A stretch of DNA of 64,000 nt from Micromonospora avicenniae (GCF_900156065.1 NZ_FTNF01000001.1:644054-708053), one strand, 5' to 3'. Positions 35,110 through 46,560 are shown, counted from the first letter of the stretch. Made by a program: numbers and translations. Notes: a model not told the origin generated them from the sequence alone.

Positions 35110-36171
35110 TCAGGAGCGGGTCAGCTCGGTGGCCAGGAGTTCGGCGATCTGGGCGGTGTTCAGCGCCGCGCCCTTGCGGAGGTTGTCGCCGGTGATGAAG
35201 AGGTCCAGGGCGCGCGGGTCGTCCAACGCTCGGCGGATCCGGCCGACCCAGGACGGGTCGGTGCCGACCGCGTCGATCGGCATCGGGAACTCGCCGGCGG
35301 CCGGGTCGTCGACCAGGATCACACCGGGGGCGTTCCGCAGCACCTCGCGGGCTCCCTCGGCGTCGACCTCGGTGGCGAAGACCGCGTGCACGGCCACCGA
35401 GTGGCCGGTCACCACGGGCACCCGTACGCAGGTGGCGGAGACCTTCAGGTCGGGCAGGCCGAGGATCTTGCGCGACTCGTTGCGGACCTTCATCTCCTCG
35501 GACGACCAGCCGCCGTCGGCGGGCGAGCCGGCCCAGGGCACCACGTTCAACGCGAGGGGGGCCGGAAACGGGCCGAGTTCGTCACCGACCGCCTGCCGGA
35601 CGTCGCCCGGCCGCGAACCGAGCACCCGGTCACCGGCGATCTTGCCGAGCTGGGCGTGCAGGGTGTCCACGCCGGCCTGACCGACGCCGGAGACCGCCTG
35701 GTACGAGGAGAGCACCAGCTCACGCAGGCCGTACTCGCGATGCAGCGGGGCGACCGCGACGATCATCGCGAGCGTCGTGCAGTTGGCGTTGGCGATGATG
35801 CCCTTCGGCCGGTTGCGTACCTGCTCGGGGTTGATCTCAGGGACCACCAGCGGCACGTCGCGGTCCATCCGGAAGGCCCCGGAGTTGTCCACCACGACCG
35901 CGCCACGGTCGACCGCGACCGACGCCCACTGCGCCGAGATCTCGTCCGGTACGTCGAACATCGCGACGTCGACACCGTCGAACGCCTCCGGGGTCACGGC
36001 CTGGACGGTCAGCTCCTCGCCCCGGCAGCGGACCTGCCGCCCGACCGATCGCTCGGAGGCGAGCAGCCGGATCTCGCCCCAGACGTTGCGGCGGCCGGTG
36101 AGCAGCTCGCACATGACAGTGCCGACGGCACCGGTCGCCCCGACGACGGCGAGGGTGGGCAGTTCGTCCAT
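35110..36171 (-). CDS. asd: aspartate-semialdehyde dehydrogenase
   Basis: 353 residues. NADP-binding GATGAVGTVM at residues 11-20 and catalytic Cys131 in ANANCTT. A later segment VVTGHSVAVHAVF has the acid-base His. It reduces aspartyl phosphate to aspartate semialdehyde for lysine, diaminopimelate, threonine and methionine synthesis. Starts 5 bases after the lysC stop, forming a lysC-asd operon as in other actinobacteria. Confidence 0.97.
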   Translation of the reverse strand: MDELPTLAVVGATGAVGTVMCELLTGRRNVWGEIRLLASERSVGRQVRCRGEELTVQAVTPEAFDGVDVAMFDVPDEISAQWASVAVDRGAVVVDNSGAFRMDRDVPLVVPEINPEQVRNRPKGIIANANCTTLAMIVAVAPLHREYGLRELVLSSYQAVSGVGQAGVDTLHAQLGKIAGDRVLGSRPGDVRQAVGDELGPFPAPLALNVVPWAGSPADGGWSSEEMKVRNESRKILGLPDLKVSATCVRVPVVTGHSVAVHAVFATEVDAEGAREVLRNAPGVILVDDPAAGEFPMPIDAVGTDPSWVGRIRRALDDPRALDLFITGDNLRKGAALNTAQIAELLATELTRS

Positions 36172-36176
36172 CGGCC

Positions 36177-36695
36177 CTACCGCCCGGTGCCCGCGTAGAC
36201 CACGGCCTCGGTGTCGCCGCCGAGGTCGAAGGCGTCGTGGATGGCGCGGACCGCCGCGTCGAGGTCGGTGTCCCGGCAGACCACGGAGACCCGGATCTCC
36301 GAGGTCGAGATCATCTCGATGTTGACGCCGGCGGCGCCGAGGGCGGCGAAGAAGCCGGCCGCCACGCCCGGGTGGGAGCGCATCCCGGCACCGATGAGCG
36401 AGACCTTGCCGACGTGGTCGTCGTAGAGCAGGCCCTTGAACTTGACCGACTCCTGGATCTTGCTGAGCGCGGCCATCGCCGTCGGGCCGTCGGTCTTCGG
36501 CAGCGTGAAGGAGATGTCGGTGCGGCCGGTGCCCTCGGTGGAGACGTTCTGCACGATCATGTCGATGTTGATCTCGGCGCCGGCCGCGGTGTCGAAGATG
36601 CGCGCGGCGGCACCCGGCTCGTCCGGCACGCCGACGATCGTGATCTTCGCCTCGCTGCGGTCGTGGGCGACCCCGGTGATCAGTGCTTGCTCCAC
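36177..36695 (-). CDS. aspartokinase beta subunit from an internal start within lysC
   Basis: In-frame GTG at 36695 is preceded by GGAGG with an 8-base spacer (GGAGGACCTTCCTGTG), an ideal ribosome binding site inside the coding region. Translation from it gives 172 residues, [20 protein letters not shown] onward, comprising the two ACT regulatory domains only. In Corynebacterium glutamicum and Bacillus the aspartokinase beta chain arises the same way and forms an alpha2beta2 enzyme. The site is seen directly; its use is inferred. Confidence 0.75.
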   Translation of the reverse strand: MEQALITGVAHDRSEAKITIVGVPDEPGAAARIFDTAAGAEINIDMIVQNVSTEGTGRTDISFTLPKTDGPTAMAALSKIQESVKFKGLLYDDHVGKVSLIGAGMRSHPGVAAGFFAALGAAGVNIEMISTSEIRVSVVCRDTDLDAAVRAIHDAFDLGGDTEAVVYAGTGR

Positions 36696-37442
36696 AGGAA
36701 GGTCCTCCATCGATCCGGTGACCATCGTGCCGGTGTTGGTCGAGTATGACGAACGGACGTGGATCGGCAACCCCGCCCGGCGGGCGTACTCCACACTGCG
36801 CAGGTGCAGCACCTTGGCGCCGCAGGCGGCCAGTTCCAGCATCTCCTCGTAGGTGATCTGCTTGATGTGCCGTGCGTTGGGCACGATCCGCGGATCGGCG
36901 CTGAAGATGCCGTCCACGTCCGTGTAGATCTCGCAGACGTCGGCGTGCAACGCGGCCGCCAGCGCCACTGCCGTGGTGTCCGAGCCACCCCGACCCAGCG
37001 TCGTGACGTCCTTGGTGTCCTGGGAGACCCCCTGGAAACCGGCGACGATCACCACCGAGCCCTCGTCGAGCGCGCCCTTCAGGCGGCCCGGGGTGACGTC
37101 GATGATCCGCGCCTTACCGTGCACCGAGGTGGTGATCACGCCGGCCTGGGAGCCGGTGAACGAACGCGCCTCGTAGCCCAGGTTGTGGATGGCCATGGCG
37201 AGCAGCGCCATGGAGATCCGCTCTCCGGCGGTGAGCAGCATGTCCAGCTCACGGCCCGGCGGCAGCGGACTGACCTGGTTGGCCAGGTCGAGCAGTTCGT
37301 CGGTGGTGTCGCCCATCGCGGAGACCACCACCACGACATCGTCACCGGCCTTGCGTGCGGCGACGATCCGCTCCGCGACCCGCTTGATCCGCTCCGCGTT
37401 GGCGACGGAGGACCCGCCGTACTTCTGCACCACGAGTGCCAC
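36177..37442 (-). CDS. lysC: aspartokinase, alpha subunit
   Basis: 421 residues from GTG 37442 with GGGAGGGAG upstream. The N-terminal kinase domain begins [21 protein letters not shown] (K7-Y-G-G-S) and has [15 protein letters not shown] and [16 protein letters not shown]. Two ACT domains follow (from ~residue 260) for feedback control by lysine and threonine. It phosphorylates aspartate. The length is the same as the alpha subunit of the Corynebacterium enzyme, which also makes a shorter beta subunit from inside the same gene; an equivalent internal start is visible here. Confidence 0.97.
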   Translation of the reverse strand: MALVVQKYGGSSVANAERIKRVAERIVAARKAGDDVVVVVSAMGDTTDELLDLANQVSPLPPGRELDMLLTAGERISMALLAMAIHNLGYEARSFTGSQAGVITTSVHGKARIIDVTPGRLKGALDEGSVVIVAGFQGVSQDTKDVTTLGRGGSDTTAVALAAALHADVCEIYTDVDGIFSADPRIVPNARHIKQITYEEMLELAACGAKVLHLRSVEYARRAGLPIHVRSSYSTNTGTMVTGSMEDLPVEQALITGVAHDRSEAKITIVGVPDEPGAAARIFDTAAGAEINIDMIVQNVSTEGTGRTDISFTLPKTDGPTAMAALSKIQESVKFKGLLYDDHVGKVSLIGAGMRSHPGVAAGFFAALGAAGVNIEMISTSEIRVSVVCRDTDLDAAVRAIHDAFDLGGDTEAVVYAGTGR

Positions 37443-37783
37443 GAAGTGCACTCCCTCCCAGTGACCCTGAGCGTGCCGACGCCGCCGGTCACGGGGCCGG
37501 CGGCGCGTGTCAGACCTCCCCAGGGTATCGGGCCGGCCGGACCGCCGGGTCAGGTGATCCCACCATCCGGCCCGACCGCGCCGGCCCGCCCCGCTACGCA
37601 GCGCCCGTGACCAGCGTCGATTCGGACACCGGGGAACGCCCCGCCCAGACACCGCCCGCGACACGCCCGGGGCGGGGCCGACCCGGACGGGCCCGGCCCC
37701 GCCGACGGACGCCGTCCGCGACACGCCGGGCCGCCGGCCCGAGCAGGCCAGCGCCGTGAGCGCGAGCGCCGGAGAATGAGGCG
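37443..37783. other. divergent intergenic region upstream of lysC
   Basis: 341 extremely GC-rich bases. A 50-codon Arg/Pro-rich frame from GTG 37607 is not convincing as a gene. Contains repeats of CCCGCGACACGCC at ~37656 and ~37718. Holds the lysC promoter and 5' leader; no riboswitch (lysine type) was recognised. Confidence 0.45.
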
Positions 37784-38677
37784 GTGTACGACCTCTCCCG
37801 ACCGATCCGACGCGCGACCGGCCCGCGCACGCCCGTCCGCCGTTCGCCCCGCACCCCCGCGATCGAGGCGGCGGCGACCCGCCCGCGCGCGGCCGGCCTC
37901 CGTCGCCGCCGACCCTCCGCCCCGCTCGCGCTCTTCGCGCTCGCCCTGCCGGCGCTCCTCGTCGCCTGCAGCGCCGACCCGCCGCCCGCTCCCCCGCCGC
38001 CCGACGCCGGGCCGGTCGCGGTGGACGCCGCGCGGGACGAACTGGCCGCGCTGGCCGCAGCGGCGCAGGATCGGCACCTGACCGCCCACTACAAGTTCAG
38101 CCGCGGCGGCGAGGCGGACCGGACGATCCTCGTGACCAGCGCGAACGACGGCAGCTGGCGGATCGACGTACCCGGTGGCGCGCTCGGCGGGGCCTCGGAC
38201 ATCGCGTTGGCCGCCACCGCGGACGGGCTCTTCCAGTGCGCCCTGCCCTCGGCCGCCCGGCCGGAACCGCCGAGCTGCGTACGCCTCGGCGACCCCGACG
38301 ACGCGCTCCCCCGCCGGCTGGATCCGCGGGTGCAGCACCCGTTCACCGACTGGCTGGACGTGCTCACCGATCGGCGTGCCCCGCTCTCGGTCTCGCCCGC
38401 GCAGCCGCTTCCGGGCGTCCCGGGCACCTGCTACTCGGTGGAGACCACCTCGGCCTCACTGAACGCCCCGCTCGACGTGGGCATCTACTGCTACGACCAG
38501 GACGGCACGCCGACGGCGGTCCGGACCGACTACGGCACGCTCACGCTGGCCGGCCCTCCCGCCCCGGCACCGGCCACCGTGCAGCTCGCCGGGCCGGTCG
38601 TCGAGGGCGAGCCGCTCGGCACGGCCTCGCCGCCACCGCCTGATCCATCGGACAGTCCGAGCACCGGAACGCAGTGA
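37784..38677 (+). CDS. lipoprotein, unknown function
   Basis: 297 residues from GTG 37784. An unusually long, Arg-rich N-region (~45 residues) precedes the hydrophobic core [14 protein letters not shown], whose Cys (residue ~62) is a good lipobox; a later start may therefore be used. The mature part is preceded by a Pro-rich spacer ([12 protein letters not shown]). Four cysteines ([24 protein letters not shown]) may form disulfides. Ends in a Pro/Ser/Thr tail. Probably anchored on the cell surface; family not recognised. Confidence 0.7.
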   Translation: MYDLSRPIRRATGPRTPVRRSPRTPAIEAAATRPRAAGLRRRRPSAPLALFALALPALLVACSADPPPAPPPPDAGPVAVDAARDELAALAAAAQDRHLTAHYKFSRGGEADRTILVTSANDGSWRIDVPGGALGGASDIALAATADGLFQCALPSAARPEPPSCVRLGDPDDALPRRLDPRVQHPFTDWLDVLTDRRAPLSVSPAQPLPGVPGTCYSVETTSASLNAPLDVGIYCYDQDGTPTAVRTDYGTLTLAGPPAPAPATVQLAGPVVEGEPLGTASPPPPDPSDSPSTGTQ

Positions 38678-38761
38678 TCTTCCAACCGTTACGGGTGCTC
38701 TTGCCCACATTTGACACCCCAGTCCGTGTGGGCGAATCGGCCATACGGGACGCTTCCTCTC

Positions 38762-39289
38762 ATGCCCGACCTCACCCCGCTGCTCGCCTTCCGCTGGAGC
38801 CCCCGGGCCTTCGACCCGAACGCTGAACTGAGCCCCGACGAGGCCGCCTCGCTGTTGGAGGCGGCCCGCTGGGCGCCCTCGGCGGGCAACAGCCAGCCCT
38901 GGCGGTTCGCGCTCGGCCATCGGGAGGACGAGACGTGGAAGCGGATCCTGACCTGCCTGCCGGTCGACGACCAGCGCTGGGCGCGGCACGCCTCCGCGCT
39001 GCTGGTCGGCGCGCACACGGGCGACGACGAGCGGGCCGCGTACGACCTGGGCCAGGCCGTCGCCCACCTCACCGTGCAGGCCACCGCGCTCGGCCTGCAC
39101 GTGCACCAGCTCACCCGCTTCGACCGGCCGGGCCTCGCCCTGGAGCTGGACCTTCCCGGCGAGATCCACCCGCTGGTCGTCGCGGCCGTCGGCCGGATCG
39201 GTGACCCGTTCACGCTGCCGGAGGAGCTGCGTCGTCGGGAGGTCGGCCTGCGGCACCGCCACCCCGTCGCGGACCTGCTGCTCGCCTGA
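38762..39289 (+). CDS. nitroreductase-family protein
   Basis: 175 residues from ATG 38762. FMN-binding signature at the start: AFRWSPRAFDPNAELS followed by LLEAARWAPSAGNSQPWRF, then AVAHLTVQATALGLHVHQLTRFD and a C-terminal PEELRRRE segment that closes the site. The family reduces nitroaromatics or other acceptors with NAD(P)H and FMN. The protein is at the short end of the family. Its stop touches the convergent regulator's stop without any gap. Confidence 0.88.
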   Translation: MPDLTPLLAFRWSPRAFDPNAELSPDEAASLLEAARWAPSAGNSQPWRFALGHREDETWKRILTCLPVDDQRWARHASALLVGAHTGDDERAAYDLGQAVAHLTVQATALGLHVHQLTRFDRPGLALELDLPGEIHPLVVAAVGRIGDPFTLPEELRRREVGLRHRHPVADLLLA

Positions 39290-40288
39290 CTACCCGATCG
39301 AGTCACCGCCGCGGCTGGCCCGGACCAGAACCCTCGCGGCGTCGGTGTTGCGATAGAGGACGTGCCGCCCCTGTCGGGACCGGGAGACCAGACCCGCGGC
39401 GTGCAGCGCGGCGAGGTGCTGGGAGACACCTCCGGCGGACATCGCGGTGAGTCGGGCCAGATCAGTGGTGGTGGTCGCCGTCTCGAGCAGGTGCAGCAGC
39501 GCGGCTCGGCCGGGGCCGACCACCCGCGCCAGCGAGTCGCCGGGCGGCGGCGCGGTCGCCTCCCAGAGCGTCCCGACCGCCCGGACCGGATACGCGCCGG
39601 CCGGCAGCGAATCCTCCAGGAGGTTCCACAGCACCTGGTGCCCGGTGAACAACGTCGGGTTCAGCGTCAACCCGCGACCGCGCAGGTCGAAGTCCCGCTC
39701 GAACGGGTCGTCGCTGACCACCCGGTCGCCGAGCCAGCGCAGGCTCGGGTGGAGCTGCTCGAAGAACCGACCGGCGCCGCCCTCGGCGAGCTGGGCGGCC
39801 CGGTACGACACGTCGGCGTCGAGCAGTGCCCGCATCCGTGGCCAGTCCGGGGCGATCGCCTCGTCGTACCAGACCCGCACCGCGTCGACGAGCTGCGGCA
39901 GCAACCCCCGGGGGTCGGCGAGCAGCGCGAGACCGAACGGGCTCAGCGGCAGGCGCGGAGTGGTCGCCAGCAGATCCTGGACCACCACGGCCGGCGGCGT
40001 GGCCGCGATCTGTTCGAGTTGCTCGGCCATCTCCACGTTCGGCCTTGCCGCCGGGGTGAGGAAGTCGGGCAGCCAGCTGCGCGGCCGGGCCAGCTCCAGC
40101 AGCGGTCGGACCCGGCCGGCCACCTCGGGACGACGCAGAGTCACCCGGGCACGGTCGATCCAGGGCAGGTGCACCGGATGGTGAACCGGGCTGGCCATGG
40201 CCCAGATGCTCATGACCGTCTCGTTGACCGGCGACACGGCCAGCCGGACGCCCGCCACGTCGGCGAGAGTGAACCGCAACTCGGACAC
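39290..40288 (-). CDS. ArsR-type winged-helix regulator with a long N-terminal domain
   Basis: 332 residues. The C-terminal ~75 residues are a typical ArsR winged helix: GRAALLHLLETATTTTDLARLTAMSAGGVSQHLAALHAAGLVSRSRQGRHVLYRN. Metal-binding cysteines are absent, so it probably senses something other than metal. The N-terminal ~240 residues (starting MSELRFTLADVAGVRLAVSP) are of the DUF5937 type common beside MFS exporters in Streptomyces and Micromonospora. The divergent MFS gene 80 bases away is its likely target. Confidence 0.87.
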   Translation of the reverse strand: MSELRFTLADVAGVRLAVSPVNETVMSIWAMASPVHHPVHLPWIDRARVTLRRPEVAGRVRPLLELARPRSWLPDFLTPAARPNVEMAEQLEQIAATPPAVVVQDLLATTPRLPLSPFGLALLADPRGLLPQLVDAVRVWYDEAIAPDWPRMRALLDADVSYRAAQLAEGGAGRFFEQLHPSLRWLGDRVVSDDPFERDFDLRGRGLTLNPTLFTGHQVLWNLLEDSLPAGAYPVRAVGTLWEATAPPPGDSLARVVGPGRAALLHLLETATTTTDLARLTAMSAGGVSQHLAALHAAGLVSRSRQGRHVLYRNTDAARVLVRASRGGDSIG

Positions 40289-40368
40289 GCGCCCTCCCCC
40301 GGGAGCAGGATTCGGCCCAGCCTAAAAGGCTCGACCGCTGTCGTGTGGGCCCGGTTCACTTCCCGGCC

Positions 40369-41640
40369 ATGGGAAGCAGAGACACCATCCGCACCGCCGT
40401 GGCAAACGTCGTACCGCCGGCCGGGTTGACCCGCGCGCTGGCCGTGCAGGCCATGGTCTACGCCGTCGGCAGCGGCCTGTTCCACGCCGGCAGCGCCGTC
40501 TTCTTCACCCGGGCGCTGGGGCTCAGCGCCGCCCAGGTCGGGCTGGGCCTGTCGATCGCGGCGGGGGTGTCGCTGCTCGGCACGGTGCCGCTGGGCGGGC
40601 TCACCGACCGGTACGGGCCGCAGCGGGTCTGGGCGGTCGGGCTGGTGCTGAACGCCGCGCTCTTCGCGACCTACCCGTTCGTGGGCGGCTTCGCCGGTTT
40701 CCTCGCCGTGGTGGTGGCGCTGGCGGCGGCGGATGCGGCGACCGGCGTGGCCCGCCAGGTCTACTCGATCAACGCGCTCGCCCCGGCCGAACGGGTCACG
40801 GCGATGGCGTACCAGCGTTCGTCGTTGAACGTCGGGTTCGGGCTGGGCGCGGTGATCAGCGGTCTGGTGCTGGCGGTGGACACGATCGAGGCGTACCGGG
40901 GAATGGTCTGGACCATCGCGGCGGTGAGCCTGGTGACGGCCCTGTTCGTACGACGACTGCCCCGGCTGCCGCAGGTGACCCGGCCGGTGGAACCGATGGG
41001 TCGGCTCGCCGTGCTGCGGGACCGGCCGTTCATGACGGTGTCCCTGCTCTCCGGGCTGCTCACCGCGCACGGGGTGCTCTACCTCACGGTCATGCCGCTC
41101 TGGATCCTCACCCACACCGACGCCCCGAAGGCGGTGATCGCCGCTCTGGTGCTGCTCAACACGGTGCTGATCGTGCTGCTCCAGGTGCGCGTCAGCCGGG
41201 GCGCCGACACCGCCGCAGGCGCGGCTCGGGCCTCCCGCCGTGGCGGTCTGCTGATCGCCCTGTCCTGCCTGGTCCTGCCGATCTCCGGGGTCACCCGGGG
41301 GCTGCTCACCGTGGTGGTGCTGGTGGCTGCCGCGACGCTGCTGATCCTGGCCGAGCTGATCGAGTCGGCGGGCACCTGGGGACTCACCGCCACCCTGCCG
41401 CCAGACGACCAGCGCGGCGCGTACGTGGGGGCGCTGCGGCTCGGCGAGCAGGTGCAGTACCTGATCGCTCCGGCGGGGTTGACCGCGCTCGGGGTGACCA
41501 CCGGGGGCTGGGGCTGGTTCCCGGCGGCGGCGATCTTCGTGCTGATCGGGCTGGCGATCGTACCCGCGGTGGCCTGGGCGGGACGGACGCCGAGGCTGGG
41601 TTCCCCGGCCCCGGAGCCGGCCATGACGCCGGTCCCATAA
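40369..41640 (+). CDS. MFS transporter
   Basis: 423 residues from ATG 40369 (GTG 40345 would add eight). Twelve membrane helices expected; motif A reads GGLTDRYGPQRVW between helices 2 and 3. The C-half begins RPFMTVSLLSGLLTAHG. Likely a drug or metabolite exporter. The ArsR-type gene is divergent and probably controls it, as in many actinomycete regulator-exporter pairs. Confidence 0.88.
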   Translation: MGSRDTIRTAVANVVPPAGLTRALAVQAMVYAVGSGLFHAGSAVFFTRALGLSAAQVGLGLSIAAGVSLLGTVPLGGLTDRYGPQRVWAVGLVLNAALFATYPFVGGFAGFLAVVVALAAADAATGVARQVYSINALAPAERVTAMAYQRSSLNVGFGLGAVISGLVLAVDTIEAYRGMVWTIAAVSLVTALFVRRLPRLPQVTRPVEPMGRLAVLRDRPFMTVSLLSGLLTAHGVLYLTVMPLWILTHTDAPKAVIAALVLLNTVLIVLLQVRVSRGADTAAGAARASRRGGLLIALSCLVLPISGVTRGLLTVVVLVAAATLLILAELIESAGTWGLTATLPPDDQRGAYVGALRLGEQVQYLIAPAGLTALGVTTGGWGWFPAAAIFVLIGLAIVPAVAWAGRTPRLGSPAPEPAMTPVP

Positions 41641-41690
41641 TCCGGACCTACCTTCCCACCCCCGGTTCCATCACGTAGGTTGACTTGGTC

Positions 41691-41719
41691 ATGTGGCGGG
41701 CGCTTCTTCTCCTTGGCCG

Positions 41720-41735
<16 letters not shown>
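41691..41735 (+). CDS. leuL: leuA leader peptide (attenuation)
   Basis: 14-codon frame ATG TGG CGG GCG CTT CTT CTC CTT GGC... ending TGA at 41733-41735, encoding MWRALLLLGRRDEA. Four consecutive leucine codons, three of them with the otherwise rare T in third position (CTT), lie 141 bases before leuA. This is the design of leucine attenuators, where stalling of the ribosome at scarce Leu-tRNA changes folding of the mRNA. Too short to be found by ordinary gene callers. No strong ribosome binding site is seen, but the leader may be near-leaderless. Confidence 0.8.
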
Positions 41736-43628
<1,893 letters not shown>

Positions 43629-43630
43629 CC

Positions 43631-43668
43631 CGGGAAGGGGCCCCCGCCGAACGAGGGCCCCTTTCCCG
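43631..43668 (+). terminator. terminator after leuA
   Basis: Stem CGGGAAGGGGCCC / GGGCCCCTTTCCCG (one bulge) with an 11-base loop, beginning two bases after the leuA stop; the right arm contains CCCCTTT. Confidence 0.8.
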
Positions 43669-43696
43669 CTCCCGGGCGCTGAGCAGCGAACCCTGC

Positions 43697-45214
43697 TCAG
43701 CGTTCCCGCGGTGGGGTCGACACCGGGAGCGTCTGGCACGGCTGGGAGGGTGGCGCTTCCCGAGGCGGGCGGTGGATCAGCAGGAGAGCCATCAGCGCGC
43801 CGGCCAGCAGGAGGCCCGCACACCAGAGCATCGCGGCCCGGAACGCCCCGGTCAGCGCGCCGTGCTGCTGGTACGCGCCGCCGGAGAGCCCGACCAGCAG
43901 CGGCAACGCGGCCACCGCGAGCAGTCCGCCGGCCCGGGCGGCCGCGTTGTTGAACCCGCTGGCCACCCCGGCGAACCGATCCGCCGCCGCCGCCAGCACG
44001 GAGGCGGTGAGTGGCGCCACGACCAGGGTCAGACCGGCGCCGAAGAGCAACACCCCGGGCAGCACGTCGACCCAGTACGACGCGCCAGGGCTGACCCGGC
44101 GCAACAGCAGCAGCCCGGCGGCGGCCACCACCGGACCCACGGCCAGCGGCAGCCGGGGGCCGATGCGTGCCGAGAGCGCCCCCGCCCGGGCCGAGCCCAC
44201 CAGCATCAGCAAGGTCCAGGGCAGCAGCGCGACCCCGGTGAGGAGCGCCGACCAGCCGAGCACGTTCTGCAGGTACACGGCGAAGAAGAAGGTGAACCCG
44301 CCGAGCGCGGCGTAGACGGCCACGGTGAAGATGTTCAGCACCGAGAAGAGCCGGCTGTCGAACAGCTCGGTGGGCAGCATCGCGGCCTCGCCCCGGTGCC
44401 GTTCCAGCAGCACGAAGGCGACTCCCGCGACCAGCCCGAGCAGCGCCGACCCCCACACCGGCGGCGAGCCGAAGCCGCGCCCGGTCGCGTCGATCAGCGC
44501 GTACGTGAGACCGCCCAGGGCCAGCGCCCCGAGCAGGGCACCGGCCACGTCGAACCGCCGGCGCCGGTCGCCCTCGACCCGGGCCCGCGACGCGCCCTCG
44601 TCCCGGCTCTCCGGCACCCAACGCAGCGCGGCGAGCACCACCAGGACCGCGAGCGGAAGGTTCAGGAAGAAGATCCACCGCCAGGAGAACGCATCGATCA
44701 GCCAGCCGCCGATGAACGGGCCGATCGCCGTGGAGACGCCGGAGAGGCCGGACCAGGCACCGATCGCCCGGCCACGGTCGTCCGGATGGAAGCTCGCCTG
44801 GAGCACCGACAGCGAGCCCGGCGTGAGCAGGGCGCCGCCGGCGCCCTGGAGGAACCGGGCGCCGATCAGCCAGCCCGTCCCCTGGGCCAGGCCGCAGAGC
44901 ACGGACGCGGCGGTGAACCAGATCACCCCGAGCAGGAAGATCCGGCGTCGGCCGAACCGGTCGCCGAGCGACCCGCCGAGCAGTACGAACGCGGCGAGCA
45001 TCAGCATGTAGCCGTTGACCGTCCACTGGAGGTCCGCCACGGTGGCGTGTAGTTCGGAACCGAGCCGGGGCAGCGCCACGTTGACCACGGTGCTGTCCAG
45101 GAAGACCATCCCGGAGGCGAGGACCGTGGCGAGCAGCGTGCCGCGGCCTGCGGCGGTACTGATTCGGAGGGCAGGCGAGGGTTGGGGCACGGGTACCCAT
45201 CTTCCACGCGCCAT
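43697..45214 (-). CDS. MFS drug exporter, DHA2 (14-helix, EmrB/QacA-like) family
   Basis: 505 residues from ATG 45214 (MARGRWVPVP); alternative starts at 45242 and 45280. Fourteen membrane helices. Signature of the DHA2 family: SGMVFLDSTVVNVALPRLG with the helix 1 Asp, then GDRFGRRRIFLLG (motif A) and GPFIGGWLIDAFSWRWIFFLN (motif C). Exports hydrophobic drugs by proton antiport. Divergent from the secreted nuclease gene; both promoters would lie in a gap of about 84 bases. Confidence 0.9.
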   Translation of the reverse strand: MARGRWVPVPQPSPALRISTAAGRGTLLATVLASGMVFLDSTVVNVALPRLGSELHATVADLQWTVNGYMLMLAAFVLLGGSLGDRFGRRRIFLLGVIWFTAASVLCGLAQGTGWLIGARFLQGAGGALLTPGSLSVLQASFHPDDRGRAIGAWSGLSGVSTAIGPFIGGWLIDAFSWRWIFFLNLPLAVLVVLAALRWVPESRDEGASRARVEGDRRRRFDVAGALLGALALGGLTYALIDATGRGFGSPPVWGSALLGLVAGVAFVLLERHRGEAAMLPTELFDSRLFSVLNIFTVAVYAALGGFTFFFAVYLQNVLGWSALLTGVALLPWTLLMLVGSARAGALSARIGPRLPLAVGPVVAAAGLLLLRRVSPGASYWVDVLPGVLLFGAGLTLVVAPLTASVLAAAADRFAGVASGFNNAAARAGGLLAVAALPLLVGLSGGAYQQHGALTGAFRAAMLWCAGLLLAGALMALLLIHRPPREAPPSQPCQTLPVSTPPRER

Positions 45215-45298
45215 CTGAGAGACGCCACGAAACACCAAAACCATGCTTGGGTACTGTGCGGGATCGCCGGAAGCCCGCAAGCTGGAGAGGTGTCGTCT

Positions 45299-45940
45299 GT
45301 GCGTACCAGATCAGGACCGCGCGCGGCGGTGGCCGCGCTCGCCGCGGCGCTGGCGCTCGGCGCGTCCGGCTGCATGCCGGTGGACGAGCCGGAGGCCGCT
45401 CCCAGCAGCACCGGCGGCAACGCGATGCAGATGCTGGGCCAGCTCACGGTGGCCAGCGCCGGGTCGATGAAGGGCTACAGCCGGGCCCGCTTCCCGCACT
45501 GGCGGGACACCGGCACCAACTGTGACGTACGCGACTCGGTGCTGAAGCGGGACGGGGAGAACATCAAGCTCTCCGGCTGCAACGTGGTCGGCGGCCGGTG
45601 GCAGAGCGTCTACGACGGCCGTACCTTCACCGACCCCTCCGACGTCGACATCGACCACGTGGTGCCGCTGGCGAACGCGTGGCGTTCGGGCGCGGACGAG
45701 TGGAACGACACGCAGCGGGGCGACTTCGCCAACGACACCACGCGTCCGCAGCTCATCGCGGTCTCCGCGTCCTCCAACCGGTCGAAGGGCGACCAGGACC
45801 CGTCCCAGTGGAAGCCGGCGAACCAGTCGTACTGGTGCCAGTACGCCCAGGCCTGGGTAATCGTCAAGCACCACTGGCGGCTCACGGTGACCAGCGCCGA
45901 GAAGACCGCCCTGACGGACATGCTGGAGGGCTGCGCATGA
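45299..45940 (+). CDS. secreted HNH nuclease lipoprotein (DUF1524-type)
   Basis: 213 residues from GTG 45299, chosen because GGAGAGG ends 8 bases before it. Signal peptide with basic start and lipobox LGASGC (Cys ~25). The nuclease core carries the DUF1524/HNH pattern: YDGRTFTDPSDVDIDHVVPLANAW (DIDH with catalytic His), then DFANDTTRPQLIAVSASSNRSKGDQDPSQWKP with the NxxK-like metal site. Related secreted proteins degrade DNA for nutrition or competition. Stop overlaps the next ATG (ATGA), so the next protein may be a partner. Confidence 0.87.
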   Translation: MRTRSGPRAAVAALAAALALGASGCMPVDEPEAAPSSTGGNAMQMLGQLTVASAGSMKGYSRARFPHWRDTGTNCDVRDSVLKRDGENIKLSGCNVVGGRWQSVYDGRTFTDPSDVDIDHVVPLANAWRSGADEWNDTQRGDFANDTTRPQLIAVSASSNRSKGDQDPSQWKPANQSYWCQYAQAWVIVKHHWRLTVTSAEKTALTDMLEGCA

Positions 45941-46410
45941 GCGAGCGAGGGGTGACCGGGCCGAAACCGACCACGGCCGGCATGACCGCGGACGGCGAGG
46001 CGGCACCGGGGGTTGCGCCGGGCGCGGGCATGAACGCCGACGGGCCGCCCGCCACCACTGCGGTGCCCGGCGCCGGAATGCAGGCCGACGCGGACAGTGG
46101 CGTCAGCGCGAGCGAGCGTACGCCCGCCGTGGCGGGCGGAGGCGCCGCCGTCGCGGGTGCCCCGCAGAGCCGGACCACCGACATCGTGGCCGGTCCGGGC
46201 GGGGTGATGACCGACGAGGTCGGCGTCGTCACCGGAGAGCTGACCCTGCGCAGCGACTACGCCGACGGGCACGTCACCCTCACCGTGCAGTACAAGGACG
46301 CCGACGAGTGGTACGGGGTCACCGGCGGCCGGGCCGCGTTGCCCGACCCGGCCGGACTGGACGCGGTGCACGGCATCGCGGTCGGCCTGCTCCATCGCCC
46401 GGAAGGCTGA
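45937..46410 (+). CDS. hypothetical protein coupled to the HNH nuclease
   Basis: 157 residues from ATG 45937 (ATGA overlap). The first ~95 residues are Gly/Ala/Pro-rich and contain imperfect repeats AGMTADG, AGMNADG and AGMQADA. The C-terminal ~65 residues (TDEVGVVTGELTLRSDYADGHVTLTVQYKDADEWYGVTGG) look like a compact beta domain. No signal peptide, so it is probably cytoplasmic. An immunity-like role against the neighbouring nuclease is possible, but the nuclease is exported, so this is speculation. Confidence 0.68.
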   Translation: MSERGVTGPKPTTAGMTADGEAAPGVAPGAGMNADGPPATTAVPGAGMQADADSGVSASERTPAVAGGGAAVAGAPQSRTTDIVAGPGGVMTDEVGVVTGELTLRSDYADGHVTLTVQYKDADEWYGVTGGRAALPDPAGLDAVHGIAVGLLHRPEG

Positions 46411-46476
46411 CCGCCGGGAGATCCGCGGGGGCGGTCGCGGCACGGCATCGCCCCGGCACACCCTGCCCGAGCGAGC

Positions 46477-46512
46477 GCTGCCGCGGAGGCATGTTCCAGC
46501 CTCCGCGGCAGC
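46477..46512. terminator. bidirectional hairpin between convergent genes
   Basis: 14-base-pair perfect stem GCTGCCGCGGAGGC / GCCTCCGCGGCAGC with 8-base loop ATGTTCCA, between the HNH-linked gene and the peptide ABC operon's last gene. Confidence 0.8.
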
Positions 46513-46560
46513 ACAGCTCGCGGGCATCCGAGGCCGGTGACAGGGCCACCGGCGAGGCGG

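Noticed and set aside
37436..37759. Arg/Pro-rich plus-strand frame upstream of the lipoprotein
   Set aside because: Extreme composition bias, no ribosome binding site, lies in the lysC promoter gap.
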